Below the pieces are notes generated by a model. That model was not told the origin of the DNA and did no database searches. It was given only the letters and a program-made list of their open reading frames with translations. A DNA stretch of 64,000 nt, taken from DASWJZ01 sp038211615 (lineage in GTDB: Bacteria; Pseudomonadota; Alphaproteobacteria; Rhizobiales; Afifellaceae). The position numbers and the translations under genes were made by a program. Location of the stretch: the NCBI GenBank assembly GCA_038211615.1, contig JBBQVL010000009.1:1-64000 (forward strand). The letters are read 5' to 3'. Positions 50,436 through 58,943 of this stretch are shown piece after piece (within the stretch, counting starts at the first letter, position 1; every line of letters begins with the position of its first letter).

Positions 50436-53400
50436 ATGCACCTCCTGAAGGGCCAGCCGCGCACTCTCACAGGCGACGCCGAGCCGGTCGATCTCGAACA
50501 GACACCCGGCGACATCGCTATCCTCTCGGCCGCCGACACGGAGATATCCGGCCTCGCCGCCGCACGCCGCGCACTGGGCGAGCCGTTCCCCTCCGTGCGT
50601 CTCGCCAACTGGATGGCGCTGGCGCACCCCTATTCCGTCGACCTCTACGCAGAGAAGATTCTCGCCCGTGCCAGGCTCATCGTGGTGCGCCTTCTCGGCG
50701 GCGCTTCCTACTGGAGCTACGGGCTCGACGAGACTGTGCGGCTGGCGCGCGCCAACCGGACAAAGCTTGTCGTCATTGCGGGTGACGCGAGCTGGGACGC
50801 GGGGCTTGCGGCGCACGGAACTGTCTCGGAAGCCGAAGCGCGAAAACTCTGGTCCTACCTCGTCGAAGGCGGATCGGAGAATCTCGCCAGCGCCTTGCGC
50901 CATGCGGCTCACCTGATCGGCGAGGGACCGGAGCCGGACGAGGCGAGGGAACTGCCGAGCGCTGGCGTGTATTCGCGGCCTTCTCCCGCGCAGGCAAGGG
51001 GAGAAAACCTCCAATCTCCGGCGCGACCAAACTCCGTCGCGGCAATCGTCTTCTACCGCGCGCTGATGCAGTCGGGGCAGACCGAGCCGGTGGACGCGCT
51101 TTGCGCGGCGCTGGAGGCGCGCGGCCTGACGCCGCTTCCGATCTATGTTTCCAGCTTGAAGGGAAAAGACGATTCCGCCTTCGTCAGGGCGGCTTTCGCG
51201 GAGCATCCGCCGGCGGTCATCCTGAATGCTACCGCCTTCGCGCTCTCCAATCCCGGAGGGGCGTTCGCCGGAACCGTCCTCGACGGCGGCGAGCGGCCGG
51301 TCCTGCAGGTGACGTTCGCGGGGGTTTCCGAGGAGGCGTGGGCCGGGTCGACGCGCGGGCTTTCGCCGACCGATCTCACCATGAATGTCGTGCTGCCCGA
51401 GGTGGATGGCAGGATCATCTCGCGTGCGGTGTCGTTCAAGGAGGCGGGCGAACTCGATCCGCTGACCGAATGCCGGCCGGTCCGCTACCGGCCGAAGGCG
51501 GACCGCATCGCCTTCGTCGCCGATCTCGCGGCGCGATGGGCGCGGCTTCGGGTCAAGGCGAATGCCGACAAGCGCGTTGCGATCGTGCTGTCGAATTATC
51601 CGAACAAGGACGGGCGGATCGCCAACGGGGTTGGCCTCGATGCGCCGGCCTCCACGGCTAACCTGCTGAAGGCGATGCGGGCAGCGGGATACGCGGCGGA
51701 GGGCGCGCCGGAGAGTGGCGCAGCGCTGATGGCCCTGCTGCTTGCCGGGCCCACGAATGCGCTCGACGCAAGAGAGCGAGGCCTTCTCCCCTTGAGGGAG
51801 AAGGTGGCTGCGGAGCGGGCGGATGAGGGGGAGGTTTTCGATCGGGTGGAGGGGACGAATCGCAGGCGTCCCCCTCTCCCGAGGTCCGGCCAAGACCGGA
51901 CCCCACCCTCTCCCTCAAGGGGAGAGGGCGCCGAAACCGTAACCCTCGCGGTTGACGAATATCAACGCCATTTCAGCGGCTTGCCGAAGAGCGTGCGGAC
52001 GGCGGTTCAATCCCGCTGGGGCGATCCGAACACCGATCCGTTTGTCCGCGACGGCGCGTTCGTGCTTGCGCTGCACCGCTTCGGCAATGTCGTCATCGGT
52101 ATCCAGCCGGCGCGCGGCTACAACATCGATCCGAAGGCGAGCTATCACGACCCCGACCTCGTCCCGCCGCACGCCTATTTCGCCTTCTACATGTGGCTGC
52201 GCGAAAGCTTCGGGGCGGACGCGCTGGTTCACATGGGCAAGCACGGCAATCTGGAATGGCTGCCGGGAAAGGCCCTGGCGCTATCGGCGGATTGCTTTCC
52301 GGAAGCGGCGCTCGGTCCACTGCCGGTGATCTATCCCTTCATCGTCAACGATCCCGGCGAGGGCGCGCAGGCGAAGCGGCGCACGGCGGCGGTCGTCGTC
52401 GATCATCTGATGCCGCCGATGGCGCGCGCCGAAAGTCACGGGCCGGCGATCGAGATCGAGAAGCTGATCGACGAATACGCCGCCGCCGAAGCCGGCGACC
52501 CGCGCCGCGCCAAACGCGTCGCTACGCAGATCGTCGATCTCGTGCGCGCGCACGGCTTCGACAAGGACATCGGCCTCGACGTCAAGGGCGACCTGCAGAC
52601 GTCGCTCGCGAAGCTCGACGAGCACATCTGCGACCTGAAGGAACTGCAAATCCGCGACGGCCTGCACATCCTGGGCGAAGTGCCGGCCGGCCGCCAGCGG
52701 GCGGAGACGCTGGTGGCGCTGGCGCGCGTGCCGCGCGGCGGGAGCAAGGCGGGGGACGCCTCGCTGATCCGCGCGCTGGCGGAGGATCTTGAGCTCGGGT
52801 TTGATCCTCTCAACTGCGCCTTCTCGGACGCTTGGGACGGGCCACGGCCAGAGGCGCTGGCGGATGCGCATTCCCTCCCCCCTTGCGGGGGAGGGCCAGG
52901 GAGAGGGGAAGGCGGCAGCCCCGACGCTCCTTGGCGGACCACCGGCGATACGGTCGAAAGACTCGAGGCGTTTGCACTCCAGCTCGTCTCTACGCTTCCA
53001 GGCTCGAATGGGAGCGCCTCGCCCCACGATCCTTCCCCTCTCCCTGACCCTCCCCCGCAAGGGGGGAGGGAAGCGCCTCCTGGTCCTCTCTCCGCGGCTG
53101 TTCTCAACGGCATCGCATCGAGGATCGCCCCCGCGCTCGATTCCTCTGGTGCGCACGAGATCGCCGCCGTGCTTTCGGCGCTCGCCGGAAAGTTCGTCGC
53201 TCCCGGCCCCTCCGGAGCGCCGACGCGGGGGCGGGTGGACTGCCTGCCGACCGGGCGGAATTTCTACTCCGTCGACGTGCGCGCGGTGCCAACGCCGGCC
53301 GCGTGGGAGCTTGGCCGGCGCTCCGCGGACCTCCTGGCGGAACGCTACTTTCAGGACGAAGGCGAGTGGCCGGGGGCGATGGCGCTCACCGTCTGGGGGA

Positions 53401-54443
53401 CGTCAAATATGCGCACCGGCGGCGACGACATTGCGCAGGCGCTGGCGCTGATCGGCGCGCGGCCGGTGTGGGAGGGCGCTTCTGGTCGGGTGACGGGGGT
53501 GGAAGTCATTGCGCTGTCGGACCTGAAGCGGCCGCGCATAGACGTGACGCTCCGCATCTCCGGCTTCTTCCGCGACGCCTTTCCGACGCAGATCGCGCTT
53601 TTCCATGACGCGGTGCGGGCGGTGGCGGAGCGCGACGAGCCGGCGGATGCGAACCCGATCGCAACCCGCATCCGCGCCGACGCCGCGCGGCTCTCCGATG
53701 CCGGCCTCGGCGCAGAAGAGGCCACGCGCGCCGCATCGTTCCGCGTCTTCGGCTCAAAGCCCGGCGCCTATGGGGCGGGGCTGCAGGCGCTGATCGATGA
53801 AGGCATCTGGTCGGAGCGGAAGGATCTCGCGGCGGCCTTCCTGGAATGGTCGGCCTATGCCTATGGCGGCGGGGCGGAGGGGGAGGGCGCGCGCGGTCTG
53901 CTCGAAGCGCGCCTCACGGCCACCGACGCGATCGTGCAGAACCAGGACAACCGCGAGCACGACCTCCTCGACTCCGACGATTATTATCAGTTCGAGGGGG
54001 GCCTCGCGTCTTCCGTGGAGATGCTGCGCGGCGAGGCTCCGAGGATTTTTCACAACGACCATTCGCGTCCCGAGCGGCCGGTCGTCCGCGCGCTCGACGA
54101 GGAGATCGCGCGGGTCGTGCGCGGGCGCGCCGCCAATCCGAAATGGATTTCCGGCGTGATGCGGCACGGCTACAAGGGCGCCTTCGAGATTGCCGCGACC
54201 GTCGATTATCTCTTCGCCTTCGCCGCCACGACGAACGCGGTGAAACACCATCATTTCGAGCAGCTCTACGACGCCTATGTGGGAGACGCCGCGGTGCGAG
54301 GCTTCATAGCGGAGAACAATCCGCCGGCCTTGCGGGAGATCGCGGCGCGCTTCTGCGAGGCGGTCGACCGTGGCCTCTGGGCGCCGCGCCGCAACAGCGC
54401 CTATGAGGAGCTTCAGGCTCTCGCCGGGAGGATTGCCGCATGA
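50436..54443 (+). CDS. cobN: Aerobic cobaltochelatase subunit CobN, with in-frame repeat insertions
   Basis: The large subunit of the ATP-dependent cobaltochelatase that inserts cobalt into hydrogenobyrinic acid a,c-diamide with CobS and CobT (not in the window). The 1335-residue chain starts MHLLKGQPRTLTGDAEPVDL, and core motifs include LVHMGKHGNLEWLPGKALAL, DVKGDLQTSLAKLDEHICDL, LPTGRNFYSVDVRAVPTPAA and MRHGYKGAFEIAATVDYLF. ATG 50436 is used; an opening at 50292 lies in repeat DNA. Palindromic elements are translated in frame at residues ~182-191, ~449-498, ~813-826 and ~866-878, making the protein some tens of residues longer than usual. No stop or frameshift results. Confidence 0.93.
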   Translation: MHLLKGQPRTLTGDAEPVDLEQTPGDIAILSAADTEISGLAAARRALGEPFPSVRLANWMALAHPYSVDLYAEKILARARLIVVRLLGGASYWSYGLDETVRLARANRTKLVVIAGDASWDAGLAAHGTVSEAEARKLWSYLVEGGSENLASALRHAAHLIGEGPEPDEARELPSAGVYSRPSPAQARGENLQSPARPNSVAAIVFYRALMQSGQTEPVDALCAALEARGLTPLPIYVSSLKGKDDSAFVRAAFAEHPPAVILNATAFALSNPGGAFAGTVLDGGERPVLQVTFAGVSEEAWAGSTRGLSPTDLTMNVVLPEVDGRIISRAVSFKEAGELDPLTECRPVRYRPKADRIAFVADLAARWARLRVKANADKRVAIVLSNYPNKDGRIANGVGLDAPASTANLLKAMRAAGYAAEGAPESGAALMALLLAGPTNALDARERGLLPLREKVAAERADEGEVFDRVEGTNRRRPPLPRSGQDRTPPSPSRGEGAETVTLAVDEYQRHFSGLPKSVRTAVQSRWGDPNTDPFVRDGAFVLALHRFGNVVIGIQPARGYNIDPKASYHDPDLVPPHAYFAFYMWLRESFGADALVHMGKHGNLEWLPGKALALSADCFPEAALGPLPVIYPFIVNDPGEGAQAKRRTAAVVVDHLMPPMARAESHGPAIEIEKLIDEYAAAEAGDPRRAKRVATQIVDLVRAHGFDKDIGLDVKGDLQTSLAKLDEHICDLKELQIRDGLHILGEVPAGRQRAETLVALARVPRGGSKAGDASLIRALAEDLELGFDPLNCAFSDAWDGPRPEALADAHSLPPCGGGPGRGEGGSPDAPWRTTGDTVERLEAFALQLVSTLPGSNGSASPHDPSPLPDPPPQGGREAPPGPLSAAVLNGIASRIAPALDSSGAHEIAAVLSALAGKFVAPGPSGAPTRGRVDCLPTGRNFYSVDVRAVPTPAAWELGRRSADLLAERYFQDEGEWPGAMALTVWGTSNMRTGGDDIAQALALIGARPVWEGASGRVTGVEVIALSDLKRPRIDVTLRISGFFRDAFPTQIALFHDAVRAVAERDEPADANPIATRIRADAARLSDAGLGAEEATRAASFRVFGSKPGAYGAGLQALIDEGIWSERKDLAAAFLEWSAYAYGGGAEGEGARGLLEARLTATDAIVQNQDNREHDLLDSDDYYQFEGGLASSVEMLRGEAPRIFHNDHSRPERPVVRALDEEIARVVRGRAANPKWISGVMRHGYKGAFEIAATVDYLFAFAATTNAVKHHHFEQLYDAYVGDAAVRGFIAENNPPALREIAARFCEAVDRGLWAPRRNSAYEELQALAGRIAA
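50979..51006. repeat. Short hairpin resembling a repeat remnant inside cobN
   Basis: CCTTCTCCCGCGCAGGCAAG followed by GGGAGAAA has TTCTCCC/GGGAGAA arms, like the end hairpins of copies A and B, and encodes a Pro/Ser/Gln-rich stretch of CobN. Probably a short or decayed copy. Confidence 0.5.
51782..51928. repeat. Palindromic repeat element, copy B (inside cobN)
   Basis: Starts with the same 23-bp hairpin as copy A (CCTTCTCCCCTTGAGGGAGA and continuing AGG), shares GGATGAGGGGGAGG and TCCCCCTCTCCCG, and ends in CCTCTCCCTCAAGGGGAGAG. About 147 bp, translated in frame as an Arg/Glu/Pro-rich segment at CobN residues ~449-498. Confidence 0.85.
52873..52912 (+). repeat. 40-bp repeat, left copy of an inverted pair inside cobN
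   Basis: CCCTCCCCCCTTGCGGGGGA hairpin followed by GGGCCAGGGAGAGGGGAAGG. It matches the reverse complement of 53031-53070 with a single mismatch. It encodes LPPCGGGPGRGEG in CobN. Confidence 0.85.
53031..53070 (-). repeat. 40-bp repeat, right copy of an inverted pair inside cobN
   Basis: CCTTCCCCTCTCCCTGACCC followed by TCCCCCGCAAGGGGGGAGGG is the inverted copy of 52873-52912. It encodes PSPLPDPPPQGGR. The 118 bp between the copies encodes normal-looking CobN sequence (WRTTGDTVERLEAFALQLV). Confidence 0.85.
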
Positions 54444-55063
54444 AGACGGAGGGAATGAGCGAGGCGGAGATAAACGCCAGGCACGCGGAGAAAATGCGCC
54501 GCAAGAAAGAGGCGCGCGACAAGATCATCGCCACCAAGACGGTGGAGAAGGGGCTGCTCATCGTCCACACGGGCAAGGGCAAGGGAAAATCCACTGCCGC
54601 CTTCGGCCTCGTCTTCCGCGCGCTCGGCAACGGCATGAAGGTCGCGATCGTGCAGTTCGTGAAGGGCAGGTGGCAGACAGGCGAGCGTGTGGCGCTGGAC
54701 CGATTCGGCGACCAGGTGACGATCAACACCATGGGCGAGGGGTTTACCTGGGAGACGCAGGACCGCGCCCGCGACATCGCCGCCGCCAGAGCCGCATGGG
54801 AAAAGGCGAAGGCGCTCATCGCCGACGACGAGCATCAGATGGTGGTGCTCGACGAACTCAACATCGTGCTTCGCTACGATTATCTCGATGCGGCGGAAGT
54901 GGTGGCGACGCTCGCCGCCCGTCCGCCGATGAAGCACGTCGTGGTCACCGGGCGAAACGCCAAGGACGAGCTGATCGAGGCGGCCGACCTCGTCACGGAG
55001 ATGGAGCAGGTGAAGCACCCGTTCCGCGCCGGGGTGAAGGCGCAAAAGGGCATCGAATTCTGA
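54440..55063 (+). CDS. cobO: Cob(I)yrinic acid a,c-diamide adenosyltransferase (CobA/CobO type)
   Basis: Transfers the adenosyl group from ATP to the cobalt of cob(I)yrinic acid diamide. The 207-residue protein has the P-loop LIVHTGKGKGKSTAAFGL, VAIVQFVKGRWQTGERV, a substrate strand VVLDELNIVLRYDYLD and the closing EMEQVKHPFRAGVKAQKGIE. It overlaps the cobN stop by four bases (ATGA), so it is translated with it, and ends the riboswitch-controlled operon. Confidence 0.95.
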   Translation: MKTEGMSEAEINARHAEKMRRKKEARDKIIATKTVEKGLLIVHTGKGKGKSTAAFGLVFRALGNGMKVAIVQFVKGRWQTGERVALDRFGDQVTINTMGEGFTWETQDRARDIAAARAAWEKAKALIADDEHQMVVLDELNIVLRYDYLDAAEVVATLAARPPMKHVVVTGRNAKDELIEAADLVTEMEQVKHPFRAGVKAQKGIEF

Positions 55064-55218
55064 AACATTTGCTGGATTTCATGCAGCATTGGCAGGAACA
55101 TTGGGGGATTGGCAACGTTCCCGAACCGACCTACGCTAGAGGCGGTTAGCTGGCGCTCCTCGAAGATCGCCGGCTCACGTGCTTTCGCAGTCGGTCACAA
55201 CAAGGGGAGCAAACACGA

Positions 55219-55590
55219 ATGGCAAGTCTTTTCTCGATCGCCAGAGCCGGAGTGAACGGTCTCGGAACCTTCATCAGCGGCCCGGCAGCGCGCGAAGTTG
55301 GCGATAGCCCCGATTTGAGCCGCAGGCTGGCGATGACGGGCGTGGTTGCGGCCGTTGCAGTTGGCGTGGTCTGCGTGTCGCTTCCGAGCAAGGCCCTCGC
55401 CGATCATTCCCGCCGCCGCAGCCGCCGTGATCACCACGATGATTTTGAGGACCACAGCCGGTGGCGCAGCGAGCGCGATCGTCACGACCGCGACCGCAGC
55501 CAGCGCAACCGTCACTCGCGGCATCGGAGCGGCAACGGCTGGGATCGGGACGACTGCTTCATGGTCGGACCGCTGATGGTCTGTCCGTAG
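55219..55590 (+). CDS. Arg/His/Asp-rich membrane-anchored or secreted protein, unknown
   Basis: A 123-residue protein. A ~40-residue polar lead is followed by a hydrophobic stretch (LAMTGVVAAVAVGVVCVSLP) and SKALA, then a strikingly charged region: runs of HSRRRSRRDHHDDFEDH and SERDRHDRDRSQRNRHSRHR, ending CFMVGPLMVCP. The charge pattern could bind nucleic acid, polyanions or metal outside the membrane. GGGGAG precedes ATG 55219. No family recognised. Confidence 0.6.
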   Translation: MASLFSIARAGVNGLGTFISGPAAREVGDSPDLSRRLAMTGVVAAVAVGVVCVSLPSKALADHSRRRSRRDHHDDFEDHSRWRSERDRHDRDRSQRNRHSRHRSGNGWDRDDCFMVGPLMVCP

Positions 55591-55663
55591 CTGTTTTCGA
55601 AGTTCGTGGACCGGACGCTCGTCCGGTCCACCTTTCCCAGTCCATTCTTCGCGCGCCGAGCCG

Positions 55664-56707
55664 ATGAGGCAGGGTTTCGCCCGACGACTGCCGACCTGGA
55701 TCGGAATCGGGCCAGCGTGGATTTTTCTGCTTGTCTGGTCCGCCTGCGCCATCGCGGCGAGCCCGTCGGATCTCCCTACCCTCTACACCGACCAGCAATA
55801 CATCGAGGACGTAGGCAAGCAGTCGAGCCTAGAGATCGGCAACATAAAGTCGGTGCTGGGCTATGTCCTGAGCCAGCTTCCCGACACGGTGAAGGTCTAT
55901 CCCACCGAGGACTACTATTACTTCTATTTCTACTATGGCGGTATCAAATACGCTGGCAATCTGCGTTTTGACATCGAAACGCGCGATGACGGAAAAGTTG
56001 AGTTCATCTATTTCAAGGACTCGACGGACCTGATGCACGACGATCAGGATTTTCACGCCCTGCTGGGCAAGTCCGACGGCGTGGACGTGGAGAAGGTCCA
56101 GGATCTCGTCTACAAGCTGACGTTCCAGGGCCGCAGCGTCACCTTCGCGCTGAACGATCTCTCCGATGTCCGCCCGAGCAGCGACGCGCTAGGCCCGGAT
56201 GAGACGTTCCTCGGACCGATCGCCGACGAATCGGGGATCCGGTTCTTTCTGACGTTCGACGAGAAGCTGAAGATCTTCCACTACGTGCTCGACGACACCG
56301 TTGCGGTCAGCGACGAGCTGATCTCAATCGCCAATTTCAAGCACATACAGATCGGCAGGCGAACGAGCTTCGCGTTCTTCATCGACCCGACGCGAAAGCG
56401 GAAACTGCTTGTCGGCGTGTTCGGCCCGAATTCCACCGTCAACAGCTATCTCGACGGCCCGTTCGACCAGCTTCCGGACAACTTCCTGAAGGGCGACGAA
56501 CTCCGGCGCGACCTCCTGCTTGAAGATCCGACCCGCGATAAGTCGATCGACCGGCTGGGCATCAGCCCCGGTGGGGAATTCCGCGAGCTGATCGCGCCCT
56601 ACATGGAATATTACAAGGTCCGGGATCTGGCGCCGGCGGACAAGTGCGCAGAGGCAGGGGATCGAGGGGCAATCTATCTCTGTCTGAACGCGCTGTCTTC
56701 GAAGTAG
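55664..56707 (+). CDS. Secreted protein of unknown function, Tyr-rich N-terminal domain
   Basis: A 347-residue protein with a signal peptide (RLPTWIGIGPAWIFLLVW, cleavage near AIA-AS). The mature part has DLPTLYTDQQYIEDVGKQSS, an unusual aromatic run (EDYYYFYFYYGGIKYAGNL), beta-rich central sequence and two C-terminal cysteines (DKCAEAGDRGAIYLCLN) that could form a disulfide. No enzyme motif is visible. It sits just upstream of the polysaccharide locus and might act at the envelope, but that is only position. Confidence 0.6.
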   Translation: MRQGFARRLPTWIGIGPAWIFLLVWSACAIAASPSDLPTLYTDQQYIEDVGKQSSLEIGNIKSVLGYVLSQLPDTVKVYPTEDYYYFYFYYGGIKYAGNLRFDIETRDDGKVEFIYFKDSTDLMHDDQDFHALLGKSDGVDVEKVQDLVYKLTFQGRSVTFALNDLSDVRPSSDALGPDETFLGPIADESGIRFFLTFDEKLKIFHYVLDDTVAVSDELISIANFKHIQIGRRTSFAFFIDPTRKRKLLVGVFGPNSTVNSYLDGPFDQLPDNFLKGDELRRDLLLEDPTRDKSIDRLGISPGGEFRELIAPYMEYYKVRDLAPADKCAEAGDRGAIYLCLNALSSK

Positions 56708-56762
56708 TTTGGCAAGCGCCGCCGGCGCTATATCTTCGAAGATCGACGCACCCTGGATCGAC

Positions 56763-58109
56763 ATGGCCGCACCCGCCGGAACTGCCGAGGATTTTCCCGC
56801 TCTCCTGATGCGGGTGGGTGAGCGCGATGCGACGGTCGGAATCATCGGGCTGGGCTATGTCGGGCTGCCGCTGGCGCGCTCGGTGGCGCGGAACGGTATC
56901 AAGGTCGTTGGCTTCGACATAGATGCCGCGAAGATCGACCGGTTGAATGCCGGACGCTCCTATTTCGCGCACATACCGGACGAAACCGTGCGCGAGATGC
57001 TCGCAGAGGGGTTTGAGGCGACGGCGGACGTCGCCCGCCTGAAGGCCTGCGACGCGATCCTCATCTGCGTACCGACGCCGCTTACCCGCCACCGCGAGCC
57101 GGACCTGAGCTACGTCACCTCGACGGCGGAAGCCCTCGTTCCGCATCTCCGCCAGGGCCAGCTCGTCGTCCTCGAATCGACGACCTATCCCGGAACGACC
57201 GCCGACGTGCTGAAGCCGATTCTCGAGCGGAGCGGGCTTCGCTCCGAGGAGACGCTGTTCATCGCCTACTCCCCCGAGCGGGAGGATCCCGGCAACGCCG
57301 AATACGGCACGGCGCGGATACCGAAGGTCGTGGGCGGCGATGGGCCGAAGGCGGCACGCCTTGTCGCGGCACTCTACGGCCGGTTCATCGAACGCGTGGT
57401 GCCTGTCTCGAGCACCGCGACGGCGGAGGCGGTGAAGCTGACGGAGAACATCTTCCGCTCCGTCAATATCGCGCTCGTGAACGAGCTGAAGCTCGTCTAC
57501 GACGCGATGGGGATCGATGTCTGGGAAGTGATCGAGGCCGCGAAGACCAAGCCGTTCGGCTTCATGCCCTTTTATCCCGGACCCGGGCTCGGCGGGCACT
57601 GCATCCCGATCGATCCGTTCTATCTCACCTGGAAGGCGCGCGAGTTCGACGTGCCCGTTCGCTTCGTGGAACTCGCCGGCGAGATCAACACGGCGATGCC
57701 GGGGATCGTTGTCGACCGGGTGGCGGCTGCGCTCGACCGCCGATTCGGCAAGGGCATGAACGGCGCATGGGTTCTCGTTATCGGCGTCGCCTACAAGAAG
57801 AACGTCGACGACATGCGCGAAAGCCCGGCGCTCAGGATCATCGAGATCATGGAGAAGCGCGGCGCGCGCGCCGACTACCACGATCCCCTCGTTCCGACGA
57901 TCGGGCGTTCACGCGAGCACAGCGCGCTGGCGGGGCGGAAGTCGGTCCCGCTCGACGCGGCGGTGGCGGGCTACGACGTTGCCGTCATCGTGACGGACCA
58001 TGACAGCATCGACTGGCAGGCGCTGGTGGATTCGGCGCAACTTGTCGTCGACACGCGCAACGCGACGCGCCACGTGACCTCCAACAGGGACCGGATCGTA
58101 AAGGCCTAG
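56763..58109 (+). CDS. Nucleotide-sugar dehydrogenase (UDP-GlcNAc/UDP-glucose 6-dehydrogenase family)
   Basis: A 448-residue NAD-dependent enzyme oxidising the C6 alcohol of a UDP-sugar to a uronic acid. Rossmann motif VGIIGLGYVGLPLARSVARN, VVLESTTYPGTT, IAYSPEREDPGN, KLTENIFRSVNIALVNELK, catalytic Cys280 in GPGLGGHCIPIDPFYL and the C-terminal VIGVAYKKNVDDMRESPAL are seen. The SPERE(D)PG motif places it in the WbpA/UDP-N-acetylglucosamine dehydrogenase branch rather than Ugd. Start ATG 56763 is preferred; TTG 56709 is possible. It would supply an acidic sugar for the downstream polysaccharide. Confidence 0.9.
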   Translation: MAAPAGTAEDFPALLMRVGERDATVGIIGLGYVGLPLARSVARNGIKVVGFDIDAAKIDRLNAGRSYFAHIPDETVREMLAEGFEATADVARLKACDAILICVPTPLTRHREPDLSYVTSTAEALVPHLRQGQLVVLESTTYPGTTADVLKPILERSGLRSEETLFIAYSPEREDPGNAEYGTARIPKVVGGDGPKAARLVAALYGRFIERVVPVSSTATAEAVKLTENIFRSVNIALVNELKLVYDAMGIDVWEVIEAAKTKPFGFMPFYPGPGLGGHCIPIDPFYLTWKAREFDVPVRFVELAGEINTAMPGIVVDRVAAALDRRFGKGMNGAWVLVIGVAYKKNVDDMRESPALRIIEIMEKRGARADYHDPLVPTIGRSREHSALAGRKSVPLDAAVAGYDVAVIVTDHDSIDWQALVDSAQLVVDTRNATRHVTSNRDRIVKA

Positions 58110-58138
58110 TTTGCTCTCCGCGTCGGTGCCGCCCGGAT

Positions 58139-58810
58139 CTATACCGGCTGAAGCGCGGCCCTTTCATATTCGGCGACGGCTTCGTTGACGTCTTCGAACA
58201 TCCGCAATGTCCCGTTCGCCATGATCGCCCCCATGTCGCAGAGCCTGCTGATCTCGCCGGGGGAATGCGAGACGAGGATCATGGACGCGTCCTTCCGCTT
58301 CTCGTCGAAGAGGGCCTGCGCCCGCGCCCGCAACGCTATGTCGCTGACCGAGAGCACCTCGTCCAGAAGGTAGCACTCAAAATCCGCCGCCATGCTGATG
58401 GCGAACGTCAGCTTGGAGCGCATACCGGAGGAATATGTCGCGACCGGCATGTCGAAGTATTTCCCGAGCTCGCAGAAATCCGCGACGAAGCGCTCCACGG
58501 CCCGCACATCGAGCCCATAGATGCGGGCGACGAACCGGCAGTTCTCCCGGCCGGTAAGCGTTGCCTTGAACCCCACCATGCCGAGCGGGAAGGAGATCCT
58601 GACGTTTCTCCTGATTCTGCCGCTGTCCGGGTATTCGGCGCCGGCGATCATGCGGATCAGCGTCGACTTGCCCACGCCGTTGCGGCCGAGAAGGCCGATA
58701 TTGCGTCCCCGCGGGAACTCGCCCGAATACTTATCCAGGATGATCCGCCTGGCCCGCTTGGAACGGTACTCCTTGGAGACGTTCCAGAATTCGATCATTG
58801 CATTCGACAT
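58139..58810 (-). CDS. Polysaccharide ABC exporter ATP-binding protein (KpsT-like)
   Basis: A 223-residue ATPase: Walker A NIGLLGRNGVGKSTLIRMIA, signature ATYSSGMRSKLTFAISMA, Walker B CYLLDEVLSVSD and H-loop ILVSHSPGEISRL. Length and the ISFPLGMVGFKATLTGRENC motif match KpsT/BexA capsule exporters lacking the extra carbohydrate-binding domain of Wzt. GAGGGG precedes ATG 58810. The matching permease is at 60335, on the other strand, with a glycosyltransferase between them. Confidence 0.92.
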   Translation of the reverse strand: MSNAMIEFWNVSKEYRSKRARRIILDKYSGEFPRGRNIGLLGRNGVGKSTLIRMIAGAEYPDSGRIRRNVRISFPLGMVGFKATLTGRENCRFVARIYGLDVRAVERFVADFCELGKYFDMPVATYSSGMRSKLTFAISMAADFECYLLDEVLSVSDIALRARAQALFDEKRKDASMILVSHSPGEISRLCDMGAIMANGTLRMFEDVNEAVAEYERAALQPV

Positions 58811-58943
58811 CGAAACCCCTCGGCCCCCGAGATGGATCGCCTGGCGATTTGATCGGACATGCTCGCTGCTCTCTAGCCAGTTGGCGGCTCGCGGTCCAGC
58901 CGCCGCGGTTCTACGCTCGGCGCCTCGCCGATTTCCCGCAGGT

